From: Marinimicrobium koreense | GTDB taxonomy: Bacteria; Pseudomonadota; Gammaproteobacteria; Pseudomonadales; Cellvibrionaceae | Direction of reading: 5' to 3' | Assembly (NCBI RefSeq): GCF_003762925.1 | Contig: NZ_RJUK01000003.1 | Span: 62,001-126,000, forward strand | DNA: 64,000 bases | Shown: positions 19,482 through 28,003 of the stretch, piece after piece | Layout of the letters: the number at the start of each line of letters is the position of its first letter | Numbering within the stretch: position 1 is the stretch's first letter | Notes under the pieces: generated by a model | What the model was told of the DNA's origin: nothing | The model's input: the letters and a program-made list of their open reading frames with translations, nothing else | Database searches by the model: none | Position numbers and translations under genes: made by a program

Positions 19482-19949
19482 TCAGGCCACCAGATCTTTA
19501 TGTGCAGTATGTAACACGGCAATCATGCGATCTTCAGCGGTAAACCGCGTTTCCAGGGTTTCCCCCAGTGTCGACAGATCCCGATCCAAGGCTTCCAGGT
19601 CATCGGTCTCCAGATACTTGTCGTTGAAGTCCAGCACTTCCTGGGTGGTCAGATCCACCACCTTGAACAATTGGCTGGCCTCTTTCAGCGCGTCCTCGTC
19701 GTCGAATTCACGCCCTTCCTTGATCAGTTGGTCATACACTTCAAAGTGCCCGGCCGACACGTAATCCACCATGATTTCGCACAGGTGGCGCAGTTTATGA
19801 CCTCGCAACTCTTCGTCGGCCTCACCGGCCTTCATCGCACTGAGGTCGCAAAACTGAACCAGCATTTTGCGCCGCTCTTCCAGCCAGCGATCAATGATTG
19901 TACTCACGCCGCCCCAGCGCTCTTTTGCATCTTTACAGTTGTCTAACAT
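19482..19949 (-). CDS. Rsd/AlgQ anti-sigma-70 family regulator
   Basis: A 155-residue, all-helical protein matching the Rsd/AlgQ family: MLDNCKDAKERWGGVSTIIDRWLEERRKMLVQFCDL at the start is the strongest block, then LCEIMVDYVSAGHFEVYDQL. These proteins bind region 4 of the housekeeping sigma factor and shift RNA polymerase toward alternative sigmas; in Pseudomonas AlgQ also affects alginate and siderophore genes. Located between dsbB and the WD40-type lipoprotein on the same strand; the gene order dsbB-algQ is that of Pseudomonas. Confidence 0.93.
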   Translation of the reverse strand: MLDNCKDAKERWGGVSTIIDRWLEERRKMLVQFCDLSAMKAGEADEELRGHKLRHLCEIMVDYVSAGHFEVYDQLIKEGREFDDEDALKEASQLFKVVDLTTQEVLDFNDKYLETDDLEALDRDLSTLGETLETRFTAEDRMIAVLHTAHKDLVA

Positions 19950-19986
19950 AACCCGTCCTTAACCGAGAGAAACATCGACGCCCGAT

Positions 19987-20475
19987 TCAGCGCCGACGCA
20001 GGGCCTGCCACAGATGTGCAAGCCCCAGTAGTATAAATCCAATGAGCGTCCAGCCGGGAATGCTGATCCCGAACAGTGACCAGGCCACCTCGGCGCAATT
20101 GCCGTCACCGGTGAGCATGACCCGAAGTGCATCCAGCAGCGGGAAGGTATCCAGAATATAATCCACCCCCGGACCACAGGCGGGCACTTCGCTGGCCGGC
20201 AGGCTCTGCAGCCACAGCTGGCGACTGGACACGGCACCACCAGCGACCGCCGACAGCACCCCCAGCCCCGCGTAAATACCCCGTCCGATACGTCCCGGGT
20301 GGTGTAAAAACGCCAGAAGCGCCCAGACGCCCACCAGAATGACGAAAATTCGCTGACTGACACACAGGGGACAGGGCTCCAACCCCATGGCGTGCTCCAT
20401 ATACAGTGCAACGGCCATCATGGCCACCACCGCGAGCACGATGAGCAGGTTGGTCATACGAATGGTCAATGGCAT
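19987..20475 (-). CDS. dsbB: disulfide bond formation protein B
   Basis: A 162-residue inner-membrane protein with four predicted spans. The first redox pair is CPLC (in GLEPCPLCVSQRIF); the second pair is the two cysteines in VPACGPG and GDGNCAEVAW, located in the periplasmic loop, as needed to reoxidise DsbA using quinone. I use the ATG at 20475 (MPLTIRM), which gives the spacing to CPLC seen in DsbB/DsbH; ATG 20496 or GTG 20499 would add seven or eight residues. It lies upstream of rsd/algQ in the same direction, as dsbH does in Pseudomonas. Confidence 0.92.
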   Translation of the reverse strand: MPLTIRMTNLLIVLAVVAMMAVALYMEHAMGLEPCPLCVSQRIFVILVGVWALLAFLHHPGRIGRGIYAGLGVLSAVAGGAVSSRQLWLQSLPASEVPACGPGVDYILDTFPLLDALRVMLTGDGNCAEVAWSLFGISIPGWTLIGFILLGLAHLWQALRRR

Positions 20476-20609
20476 AATCAGGTCTCGTGGGGCCATCACA
20501 AGGCGCTATCACTGCGCCGCCTTTAGGCTACAATGGTACGCAATAACGCCCTGAGCGCGCCACCATTTAGCGCACAGATTCCCGAAATGAATCACCGGTA
20601 GGTTTTTCG

Positions 20610-21053
20610 ATGTCGATCTTCAAATATGCGTCTAACCGACCGTCGACAGGCTTTTTTCTGTCCTTGGCGCTCAGCGTCGGTCTGCTGTTGAGCTGGTCAG
20701 CCAGCGCCCAGGAGGATGAACTGGAAGACGGCCAGCTTTATGTACCGCTGAGTGAGCCACTGGTGGTCAACTACGGCGGACCGGGGCGGCTCAAGTATTT
20801 ACGGGCCGAAGTCTCGCTACGTCTCGATAAATCCCGGGACGCCAGTGTGATCCGCCATCACATGCCACTGATACGACACCACCTGGTGATGCTGTTCAGT
20901 CGCCAGGGGGAGGAAGAGATCAATACCCAGAGCGGGCGCGAGCAACTTCGCCAGACCGCGCTGGCGGAAACCAATGCACTGCTCGCGCAGGAGGAAGGCC
21001 GGGAAGACGTGGTCCGGGATCTGCTGTTCAGAAACTTTGTTGTACAGCGCTGA
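20610..21053 (+). CDS. FliL-like flagellar basal body-associated family protein (orphan)
   Basis: A 147-residue protein with an N-terminal signal or anchor (FFLSLALSVGLLLSWSASAQ) and a FliL-type domain: LYVPLSEPLVVNYGGPGRLKYLRAEVSLRL, then IRHHMPLIRHHLVMLFSRQ and a C-terminal VVRDLLFRNFVVQ. True FliL associates with stator units in flagellar operons; this copy stands alone between dsbB and gshA, with no flagellar genes nearby, and may be cleaved and periplasmic instead of anchored. It converges with gshA across 15 bases. Confidence 0.8.
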   Translation: MSIFKYASNRPSTGFFLSLALSVGLLLSWSASAQEDELEDGQLYVPLSEPLVVNYGGPGRLKYLRAEVSLRLDKSRDASVIRHHMPLIRHHLVMLFSRQGEEEINTQSGREQLRQTALAETNALLAQEEGREDVVRDLLFRNFVVQR

Positions 21054-21068
21054 GGCCCGTGCTCAGCG

Positions 21069-22685
21069 CTAAGCTTCCGGAACCGGTGTTGCGCAGCCGC
21101 AGTCCTGATACTGGCGGTAATAGTCCGCCAGATAGTCTTCAAAGCTGAGTTGATCCGCCGCTTCGACGGCCGCCTGGTCGCTCAGTGACTGTTCAGCCAT
21201 TTGCGCGTAGGCAGCCTGCTGCTCCGGCTTCAGCGGACGCTGAAGGAACGCGTCCCGGTGCTTCTCGGCCAATCCCATGGCGTGACGGAAAAACGTCAGT
21301 TTGTCCCGCCGCATATCCTCAAGCACTCGCGCAGAGGGCGTCAGGGACGGATCCTCCACCTTGCGACGCTGTTGCCCCACTGCTGCCCGGAAGTGCCCGT
21401 CACCGGCGCTCTGGTCCAGCAGCCCCGCACAGTCACCCATCTCCTGCAACAACGTCTCGGCCCACTCGGCCATTGCAACCTCACCCTCTCCACGACACAA
21501 GGTCAGACCGGGTTCCCGACCACGGTAAACAATCCGCGCCTGATTTTCCTGAATGTTGCGGTACTCCTGGTCGTCGGCTTTCGGGCTCGGCGACAGCAGG
21601 CAGTGCAGAAGGAAAGCATCCAGAAAATGTATCTGCTCGGCACTGATACCCAAGGGCTCATAGGGGTTCAGATCAACGCAGCGCACCTCAACGTACTCTA
21701 CGCCGCGCAGCCGAAGCGCCTGTAGCGCCGTCTCGCCACGCCGTGTGGTGCGCTTGGGACGCACGCTGCTGTAAAACTCGTTCTCGATCTGCAGCAGACT
21801 GGTGTTGAGCTGTTGGTACTCGCCGTCTGTCCCCTTCACGCCAACGGCCTGATAGGCCGGGTGAGGCTGGGTGATGGCTTTGCACAGCGTCTGAAGGTAC
21901 GGGGGTAGATCGTTGTAGCAGACAATCATCTGTTGCTGGGCATCGCTTTGGTAACCCAGATCCCCCATGCGCAACGAGGTGGCGTAAGGGGCGTGCAGGG
22001 TATGCTCATCGCCCTCAAACGGCACCAGTTTGTGCGGCCGATTGCGCACAAATGAACGACAGACCGCAGGGGCGGCGCCGAACAGATAGATCAACAGCCA
22101 GGAGTAGCGCCGGAAGTTGCGAATCAGATCGAAGTAACGCCGGGTTTTGAAATCCTGCAGGGAGCCGGCATCTCCCTCTTCGCCTTGCAGGGTTCGCCAG
22201 AAGTCGTCCGGCAGCGAGAAATTGTAATGAACGCCGGCAATGGTCTGCATGACCCGCCCGTAGCGGTGGGCCAGCCCCAGGCGGTACACGGTTTTCATCT
22301 TGCCGCTGTTGGAGCTGCCATAGAGTGCCACCGGCACCCCGTCCTCGCCCTTGAGCGCACAGGGCATGCTGGCCGGCCAGAGCAGTTCCCGGTCCAGCAC
22401 GCTGTAGGTGTAACGGTGAATATCATCCAGTTGCTTGAGCAGTGCATCGACCCGGGTGAACGGCTCGGTAATGAATTCCAGCAGCGCTTCGCTGTAATCG
22501 GTGGTGATATGCGGGTGGGTCAGCGCCGAGCCCAGCCCCTTGGGGTGAACCGCCTGGGACAGTTCGCCCTCGGGCGTCACCCGCAGGCTCTCTTTTTCCA
22601 CGCCCCGGCGAATACCGCCCAGCGTCTGATTGGCGGTTGACGCGAAGTGCGTCAGAAGATGGCGGAAACGCTCGGATTGGGACAA
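21069..22685 (-). CDS. gshA: glutamate--cysteine ligase
   Basis: A 538-residue class I enzyme for the first step of glutathione synthesis, joining glutamate and cysteine with ATP. GIRRGVEKESLRVTPEGELSQ carries the substrate and metal-binding glutamates; LTHPHITTDYSEALLEFIT and the later YVEVRCVDLNPYEPLGI are conserved. Length fits the E. coli protein (518). The start is a TTG, chosen because AAAGGAG lies seven bases upstream. A conserved small gene of unknown function precedes it by 44 bases. Confidence 0.96.
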   Translation of the reverse strand: MSQSERFRHLLTHFASTANQTLGGIRRGVEKESLRVTPEGELSQAVHPKGLGSALTHPHITTDYSEALLEFITEPFTRVDALLKQLDDIHRYTYSVLDRELLWPASMPCALKGEDGVPVALYGSSNSGKMKTVYRLGLAHRYGRVMQTIAGVHYNFSLPDDFWRTLQGEEGDAGSLQDFKTRRYFDLIRNFRRYSWLLIYLFGAAPAVCRSFVRNRPHKLVPFEGDEHTLHAPYATSLRMGDLGYQSDAQQQMIVCYNDLPPYLQTLCKAITQPHPAYQAVGVKGTDGEYQQLNTSLLQIENEFYSSVRPKRTTRRGETALQALRLRGVEYVEVRCVDLNPYEPLGISAEQIHFLDAFLLHCLLSPSPKADDQEYRNIQENQARIVYRGREPGLTLCRGEGEVAMAEWAETLLQEMGDCAGLLDQSAGDGHFRAAVGQQRRKVEDPSLTPSARVLEDMRRDKLTFFRHAMGLAEKHRDAFLQRPLKPEQQAAYAQMAEQSLSDQAAVEAADQLSFEDYLADYYRQYQDCGCATPVPEA

Positions 22686-22729
22686 GGTTGGCTCCTTTAC
22701 AGCACGAACCGGCCGGTATTGAAAACGCG

Positions 22730-23059
22730 TTAGTCTTGCGCCTCTTGGGCGGACTCGGATGGCTCGGGCGAAGATTCCGGCGCCAGCTCGGCACTGTCTG
22801 CCCGGACCGGCTTCACTCGGGCCCGCGGCGGGGGCATGTCATCCACCGCCAGCACCGGAAGACCACGCTCATCGGGCTGACAGGGCAGAATATGAATCCG
22901 CTGCTCAAAATCCTTGGCGCTCACTTCCACCTTCAAATTGATGGCCTCGTCCTTGTGGGGTGTTTTGTACAGGGCGCCGCGGTCCCGACCGTCCAGCCAA
23001 TCTTTCTGTTTACCCAGAAAATACCCATGCTGATTGCGCAAAATGTACAGCTCTGTCAT
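22730..23059 (-). CDS. conserved hypothetical protein upstream of gshA
   Basis: A 109-residue soluble protein, start ATG with AAGGTGATCA just upstream. The first 70 residues (MTELYILRNQHGYFLGKQKDW, then EAINLKVEVSAKDFEQRIHILPC) look like a compact alpha/beta domain, followed by an acidic, Pro/Ser/Glu-rich tail. I do not recognise a characterised family. It is probably cotranscribed with gshA. It has no catalytic motif I can see. Confidence 0.7.
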   Translation of the reverse strand: MTELYILRNQHGYFLGKQKDWLDGRDRGALYKTPHKDEAINLKVEVSAKDFEQRIHILPCQPDERGLPVLAVDDMPPPRARVKPVRADSAELAPESSPEPSESAQEAQD

Positions 23060-23378
23060 TGATCACCTTGCAGTCGTCACTCAACGTCACAGGACGGAGG
23101 GGCGTGCGGAATCTGACCTCCGCCGAAACGGGAATTGTTCAGTGTTAGGGCCCCGAGTGCAAGGGGTTTTTGCCAAACCGTCGGTCTGGCTGCCGCCACC
23201 TCCGGTCCGTCATACCTCAAATGGGTGATGCCCCTCTACCCCACCTGTACTAGACTGCCGGGAGGAGTTTAGCGACAGCTTCGCGCCGGAGCCGCTGTTC
23301 CGCTCCATCGGCAGCGACAGGGACCCGTCCGGACCAGGATTCGGTACCGACCTCTCATAATCATATTGGAGCCAGATC
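23060..23378. other. intergenic region, hypothetical / Asp-rich lipoprotein gene
   Basis: 319 bases between divergent genes. No gene is seen. A short palindromic stretch (AGGGCCCCGAGTGCAAGGGG, 23147 onwards) and a possible -10 TAGACT (about 23252) with a GGGAGGAG after it are present. The ribosome site for the lipoprotein gene is poorly defined (TTGGAG at 23366-23371). Confidence 0.4.
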
Positions 23379-24869
23379 ATGCTTGTATTCATTCGAACCT
23401 TACTGTTGAGCTTCGCCCTGATAACGCTGGCCGCTTGCGGCGGCGGCAGCAGCGGCGGTGACACCCCACCCACCAACGACGACGGCGGCGGCGATACCAA
23501 TGACGACGATGGTGGTGACACCAACGACGATAGCGATGGCGACGACGGCAACGATGATGACGGCGGGGACGACGAGCCCACCGCCGGCAGCCGTACCGGC
23601 ACCTTTATCGACAGCGCGGTCGCGGGTGTAACCTTCACCAACGCGCCCAGCGGCGTCACCGGCACCACCGATGCCCAGGGCCGCTTTACCTTTGAGCCGG
23701 GCGATACCGTGACCTTCTCCATTGGTGATCTGAGCTTCCCCCCAACCACCGCACGCGGCGTCATCACCCCCCTGACCATCGCCGGCACCGATGACCCCAC
23801 CGATGTGGTGGCGACCAATATCGCCCGCCTGCTGCAGACCCTCGATTTTGACGGCGACGCCAGCAACGGCATCGACATCGCCAGCCAGGCCGCCGACTTT
23901 GCCACGGCGGTGGACTTCTCAGCCGGGGACTTCGATGATCTGGTGGCCGATCTGGTTGCCAACTCCGGCAGCGACAACACCGCACTGGTGACCGCCGAGG
24001 ACGCGCAGGCTCACTTGCAGACCTCAATCGACGATGTGCGCGACCAGGCCGTAGGTAGCTGGTATTACGTGGATACCTCGGCGGCGGATGTGGAAGAACA
24101 GTTTGTTATCGTGCTGACCCTGTTCGCCGATGGTCGCTTCGCCATATTTAATGACGAAGACTGGCCCGAAATGGATGGTTTCGAAGTGGGTGACCTCGAC
24201 TGGAACATCAACAATGGCCAGATCACCCTGTCGAACGTGCGCGACTACAACGGCGAGATTGGTTTGGCCGGCAGCACCTGCGCCTCGGAGGAGGACAGCC
24301 TGTTCACTTTCGACCTGGTCACGGGCGACAACCCTGGCGACGACAAGCTCTTGATCGGCGCCGATACCGGCGTAGGCGAAGGTTGCGATGAAGAAGGTGA
24401 CGGCGCCGAAGTCATTGAGTTCTCCCGCCTGTACAGCGAGACCGACGGACGAGTGGGCACCTGGAGCATTGAAACCGAGACGGAATTCGTTCTTATCCAC
24501 CTGTTTGAAAGCGGCCTGTACGCCATGCTTCAGGAGTCGCCAATGGATGATGCCGGACAGACAGGCATAGAGCGCGGCCAATACACCATCGACAGCGACA
24601 ACGGCGCCGCCACGTTCACCCAGGCGACAGACACCAATGGCGAATGGGGCCTTTCACACCCCTGCCCCGGCACGGCTCCTGGAGTACGGGATTGTTTGGA
24701 TGGTGGCGGCGATACGATTACTACCATCAATTTCAATGCCGAGACCAACCAGCTGGTGCTGATTGAAAGCCTGGAAACAGAGAACAATGGCGGCGAAGAG
24801 CAACCTATCCTTTTTGACAGAGTCGGGCCGACCGGCGTGGAGGCGGGTTCAGGAAGCTCGGGCACCTGA
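23379..24869 (+). CDS. surface lipoprotein with Asp-rich linker and repeated lipocalin-like modules (unknown function)
   Basis: A 496-residue lipoprotein (lipobox LAAC at about 17-20, followed by GGGSSGG). Residues 27-67 are an Asp/Gly/Asn linker rich in DDGGD units, likely a flexible, Ca-binding spacer to the outer-membrane surface. Next is a domain with GTFIDSAVAGVTFTNAPSG, TDAQGRFTFEPGDTVTFSIG and GVITPLTI, seen in many gammaproteobacterial surface lipoproteins. The C-terminal half holds two similar modules, beginning VGSWYYVDTS (about 226) and VGTWSIETETEF (about 368), each followed by a FADGRF or FESGLY turn, as in lipocalin-like barrels. Four of the cysteines are paired at short distance within these modules. 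No enzyme motif is visible. Confidence 0.75.
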   Translation: MLVFIRTLLLSFALITLAACGGGSSGGDTPPTNDDGGGDTNDDDGGDTNDDSDGDDGNDDDGGDDEPTAGSRTGTFIDSAVAGVTFTNAPSGVTGTTDAQGRFTFEPGDTVTFSIGDLSFPPTTARGVITPLTIAGTDDPTDVVATNIARLLQTLDFDGDASNGIDIASQAADFATAVDFSAGDFDDLVADLVANSGSDNTALVTAEDAQAHLQTSIDDVRDQAVGSWYYVDTSAADVEEQFVIVLTLFADGRFAIFNDEDWPEMDGFEVGDLDWNINNGQITLSNVRDYNGEIGLAGSTCASEEDSLFTFDLVTGDNPGDDKLLIGADTGVGEGCDEEGDGAEVIEFSRLYSETDGRVGTWSIETETEFVLIHLFESGLYAMLQESPMDDAGQTGIERGQYTIDSDNGAATFTQATDTNGEWGLSHPCPGTAPGVRDCLDGGGDTITTINFNAETNQLVLIESLETENNGGEEQPILFDRVGPTGVEAGSGSSGT

Positions 24870-25090
24870 GGCGGTAGCGGCGATGAAGCCACTGAGGCAA
24901 CCACTGGTCATGGCAATTGACCATGAACCAGTAGGCTGACACGCTAGTCTCAGGAGCATGAAGCTTCCAACCTGAAGAGACCAGAACTTCCGCTCGGAAG
25001 CTCTGGTCCTCAGCCACCGCCCCCTCTCATTAGCCGTCTGCTCCTTAAAGCAATGGCCGGTAGGGTAAGACGACATTTTCCCACTCAAAA

Positions 25091-25102
25091 TGAAAACGTT
25101 TC
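25091..25102 (+). promoter_or_regulatory. LacI-family operator-like site 1
   Basis: TGAAAACGTTTC carries the central CG and flanking A/T runs usual for LacI/GalR family operators. The same TGAAAACGTT occurs on the opposite strand at 25194-25203, so the two sites face each other about 100 bases apart, upstream of the LacI gene. Confidence 0.55.
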
Positions 25103-25190
25103 TATTTTTTTGACTCAGCCACTTGCCAATCACCTAAAAACGGGTCCATAATCTGCCTTATTCAGTGTCTTTACGACCATAAGCCGGAAT

Positions 25191-25216
25191 GGCAACGTTT
25201 TCATAAACGTTTTATG
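25191..25216. promoter_or_regulatory. LacI-family operator-like site 2 (tandem)
   Basis: AACGTTTTCA (25194-25203) overlaps CATAAACGTTTTATG (25202-25216), a near-palindrome centred on CG. It lies 56 bases upstream of the LacI-type gene and suggests autoregulation. Confidence 0.6.
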
Positions 25217-25271
25217 AATAGTCTCATCCCGGCCGGGGCGTCAAAGCACACAGCGCTAACGGAGCGAAACC

Positions 25272-26330
25272 GTGTCGATCAAACAAGTGGCCAAATTGGC
25301 CGGGGTATCCATCTCCACGGTATCCCGGTGCCTGAACAGCCCGGACCAGGTCAAACCCAAGACCCTGGCCGCCGTTCAGTCGGCTATTGAGGAAACCGGC
25401 TACGCCCCCAATGCCCTGGCCCGCAACTTTCGTCGAGGCAAAACCGGGCTGATTCTGGTGGTGCTTCAATCCGTGGGCCTGCCCTTCTGGGAAGGCGTGA
25501 TGCGCGGCATCAATGGCGTCGCCCGGGAAACCGGCTATTCGATCCTGATCCGGGAAACCGCCAGCAGCCAGCCCGAGCTGGACGACTACTGCAAGATGGT
25601 CATGTCCAAGGAGGCCGATGGCATCATCGTGCTCGCCAGCCCCTCGCCCATTTCCGGCACCAGCCAGTACTCCACCCAGGCACGGCGCACCCCGATCGTG
25701 CTCGGCTGCGAAAACGTCACCGACGAAATGGCCCATATCCCCAGCGTACGGGTCGACAACCGTCGCGCCTCAAGCGAGGCCACCCAGTATCTGCTCCAGC
25801 TCGGTCACCAGCGCATCGGCTTTATCGCCGGCTCGCGCGGTTCACTGCTGACCCGGGACCGGGAGCGGGGCTACTTCGATGCCATGAAGGCCAGCCCCCA
25901 GGGCGAACACCGGGAGTGGGTGGTCAACGGTGACCAGACCATCGACGGTGCTCGACGGGCCACCCGCAAGTTGCTCAGCCTGCCGGAGGCACCCACCGCC
26001 ATTTTCTGCGCCAACGACGAAATGGCCATGGCGGCAATCTATGAAATCAAACGCCGGGGGCTGCGCGTCCCCGAAGACATTTCGGTGGTGGGCTTCGATG
26101 ACACCCGCTACGCGGCCATCATGGATCCGCCCCTGACCACCGTGGTGCAGCCCACGGAAGAGATCGGCGAGCGCACCATGCGCCGTCTGATCAGCGCCAT
26201 TGAGGGCCACGATATTGGCGAGGCACCGGAAATCGTGGAGCACCGGCTGATCGTGCGGGATTCCACCGCGCCACCGCGCTCCGATACCTCCGGCCAGGCG
26301 CAGAATCAGTCGGCGGAACGGATGGCCTGA
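25272..26330 (+). CDS. LacI family transcriptional regulator, probable xylose operon repressor
   Basis: 352 residues. The N-terminal helix-turn-helix is canonical (IKQVAKLAGVSISTVSRCLNSPDQV), then a hinge with GYAPNALARNFRRGKTGLI, and a periplasmic-binding-protein-like effector domain with GHQRIGFIAGSRGSLLTRDRERGY, AIFCANDEMAMAA and ISVVGFDD. Start is GTG with GGAG eight bases upstream. Its location 101 bases before xylB indicates that it controls the xylose genes, with a xylose or xylo-oligosaccharide inducer as the likely ligand. It is of LacI type, not the AraC-type XylR of E. coli. Confidence 0.92.
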   Translation: MSIKQVAKLAGVSISTVSRCLNSPDQVKPKTLAAVQSAIEETGYAPNALARNFRRGKTGLILVVLQSVGLPFWEGVMRGINGVARETGYSILIRETASSQPELDDYCKMVMSKEADGIIVLASPSPISGTSQYSTQARRTPIVLGCENVTDEMAHIPSVRVDNRRASSEATQYLLQLGHQRIGFIAGSRGSLLTRDRERGYFDAMKASPQGEHREWVVNGDQTIDGARRATRKLLSLPEAPTAIFCANDEMAMAAIYEIKRRGLRVPEDISVVGFDDTRYAAIMDPPLTTVVQPTEEIGERTMRRLISAIEGHDIGEAPEIVEHRLIVRDSTAPPRSDTSGQAQNQSAERMA

Positions 26331-26431
26331 ATCGAGCAACACCGATTTACTGGTAGTCAACTAAACTATAAGATGGGCGGCAAGCGGCTCAAACCCAACA
26401 GACAGCACCCAACAGACAAAAGAGTAGAACT

Positions 26432-27931
26432 ATGTACTTTTTAGGATTAGACATCGGCAGCTCCTCGGTCAAACTGGCCGTCATCAATGGCGAAACCGGC
26501 GAACGGGTGGTGGGCGCCACCTACCCGCCCCAGGAAATGACCATCAGTGCCCCGCAGTCCGGCTGGGCGGAGCAGTCCCCGGAAGCCTGGTGGGACGCCG
26601 TGCGTCAGGGCTGCGCCCAGATGTGGGCCGAGCACCCCGAAGCAAAAGACAAGATCGGCGCCATCGGCATCTCCTATCAGATGCATGGCCTGGTGGCGGT
26701 GGATGCGCAAGGCGAGGTATTGCGCCCCTCGATCATCTGGTGTGACAGCCGCGCGGTCGCCACCGGCGAGAAAGCCTTTGAGGAACTGGGTAAAGACTGG
26801 TGCATGGAGCACCTGCTCAACTCCCCGGGCAACTTCACCGCCGCCAAGCTGCGCTGGGTGCAGGAAAACGAGCCGGATACCTACGCCAAAATCGACAAGA
26901 TTCTGCTGCCCGGCGACTACATCGCCTACAAACTGAGCGGCGAGTGCACCACCACCGCCTCCGGCCTGTCCGAAGGCGTGTTCTGGGACTTTGCCGAAAA
27001 CAAAGCCTCCGACACATTGCTCAAGCACTGGCATATCGATCCAAGCCTGCTGGCCAAACAGGTCCCGAACCTGGGCGTGCAGGGCGAAGTGAACGAACAG
27101 GCGGCGCGCGAGCTGGGCATCAACCCCGGCGCCAAAATCGCTTTCCGCGCCGGCGACCAGGTGGCCAATGCCATGAGCCTGAACGTACTGGAGCCGGGCG
27201 ATGTGGCCACCACTGCCGGCACCTCCGGCGTGGTCTATGCGGTCACCGACAAGAACATTGCCGACCCCGATCAGCGCATCAACACCTTCCGCCACGTCAA
27301 CAAAGGCGAGGCCGAAGTGCACAAGGGCCTGCTGGCCTGCATCAACGGCGCCGGTCGGATGAACAGCTGGCTGCGCGGCGTGCTGAGCGCCGGCGGTGAA
27401 GTCTCCTACCCGAAACTGAACGAGCTGGGCGAATCTGTGGAACCTGGCAGTGACGGCCTGAACGTCTATCCTTTCGGGAACGGCGCCGAGCGGATCATGC
27501 GCAACAAGCTGCTGTCCGCCCAGATGGATGGCCTGGACCTGAACCGTCACAGCGTCAACCACATCGCCCGCGCCACCCAGGAAGGCGTGGCCTATGCCAT
27601 GAACCTGGGTTTTGATCTGATCAAGGGCCTGGGCGCAGAAACCCGCGTGGTGCGCGCCGGGCACAGCAACATGTTTTTGAGTCCGATTTTCAGCAGCGCC
27701 TTTGTGAACCTGACCGGCGCTCCGCTGGAGCTGTATCAGACCGACAGCGCCGAGGGCGTCGCCCGGGCCGCGGCCTGGGGTTGCGACTACTACACCTCCC
27801 GTGAGGATGTGTTCCGCACCCTGACCCGCAAGGCGATTCTCGAGCCGGAGGCAGCGCTGCAATCCCGTTATCAGGAACTCTATGGCCATTGGCGTGAGGC
27901 GGTCGAGCGCCGCCTTGCCGAGGCCCGATAA
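26432..27931 (+). CDS. xylB: xylulokinase
   Basis: A 499-residue FGGY-family kinase that phosphorylates D-xylulose to xylulose 5-phosphate. N-terminal LGLDIGSSSVKLAVIN binds phosphate; ISYQMHGLVAVD and WCDSRA are the substrate region with the family's Asp; GTSGVVYAV and later VVRAGHSNMFLSPIFSSAFVNLTG form the nucleotide site. Size agrees with E. coli XylB (484). It precedes xylA by 72 bases in the same direction, so the kinase is read before the isomerase. Confidence 0.95.
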   Translation: MYFLGLDIGSSSVKLAVINGETGERVVGATYPPQEMTISAPQSGWAEQSPEAWWDAVRQGCAQMWAEHPEAKDKIGAIGISYQMHGLVAVDAQGEVLRPSIIWCDSRAVATGEKAFEELGKDWCMEHLLNSPGNFTAAKLRWVQENEPDTYAKIDKILLPGDYIAYKLSGECTTTASGLSEGVFWDFAENKASDTLLKHWHIDPSLLAKQVPNLGVQGEVNEQAARELGINPGAKIAFRAGDQVANAMSLNVLEPGDVATTAGTSGVVYAVTDKNIADPDQRINTFRHVNKGEAEVHKGLLACINGAGRMNSWLRGVLSAGGEVSYPKLNELGESVEPGSDGLNVYPFGNGAERIMRNKLLSAQMDGLDLNRHSVNHIARATQEGVAYAMNLGFDLIKGLGAETRVVRAGHSNMFLSPIFSSAFVNLTGAPLELYQTDSAEGVARAAAWGCDYYTSREDVFRTLTRKAILEPEAALQSRYQELYGHWREAVERRLAEAR

Positions 27932-28003
27932 GGACACCCGAAACCGGGCGGTGGCTCCACCGCCGCCCACCTCTTTTCACACAAAGCACAAAAGGTCATT
28001 ACC

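Larger units (their letters stand above)
24870..25271. other. 402-base intergenic region upstream of the LacI regulator
   Basis: Holds two hairpins (24902-24932, ACTGGT-type arms with one bulge; 24979-25008, GACCAGAACTTCCG against GACCAGAGCTTCCG, one mismatch) that may end the upstream transcript, although no T-tract follows. Two LacI-type operator-like sites lie further right (listed separately). GGAG at 25261-25264 is the ribosome site of the GTG-started regulator gene. No gene is seen. Confidence 0.6.

Noticed and set aside
23460-23580. RTX-type calcium-binding repeats in the Asp-rich lipoprotein
   Set aside because: The DDGGD stretches lack the regular GGxGxDxUx nonapeptide, so it is described as an acidic linker.
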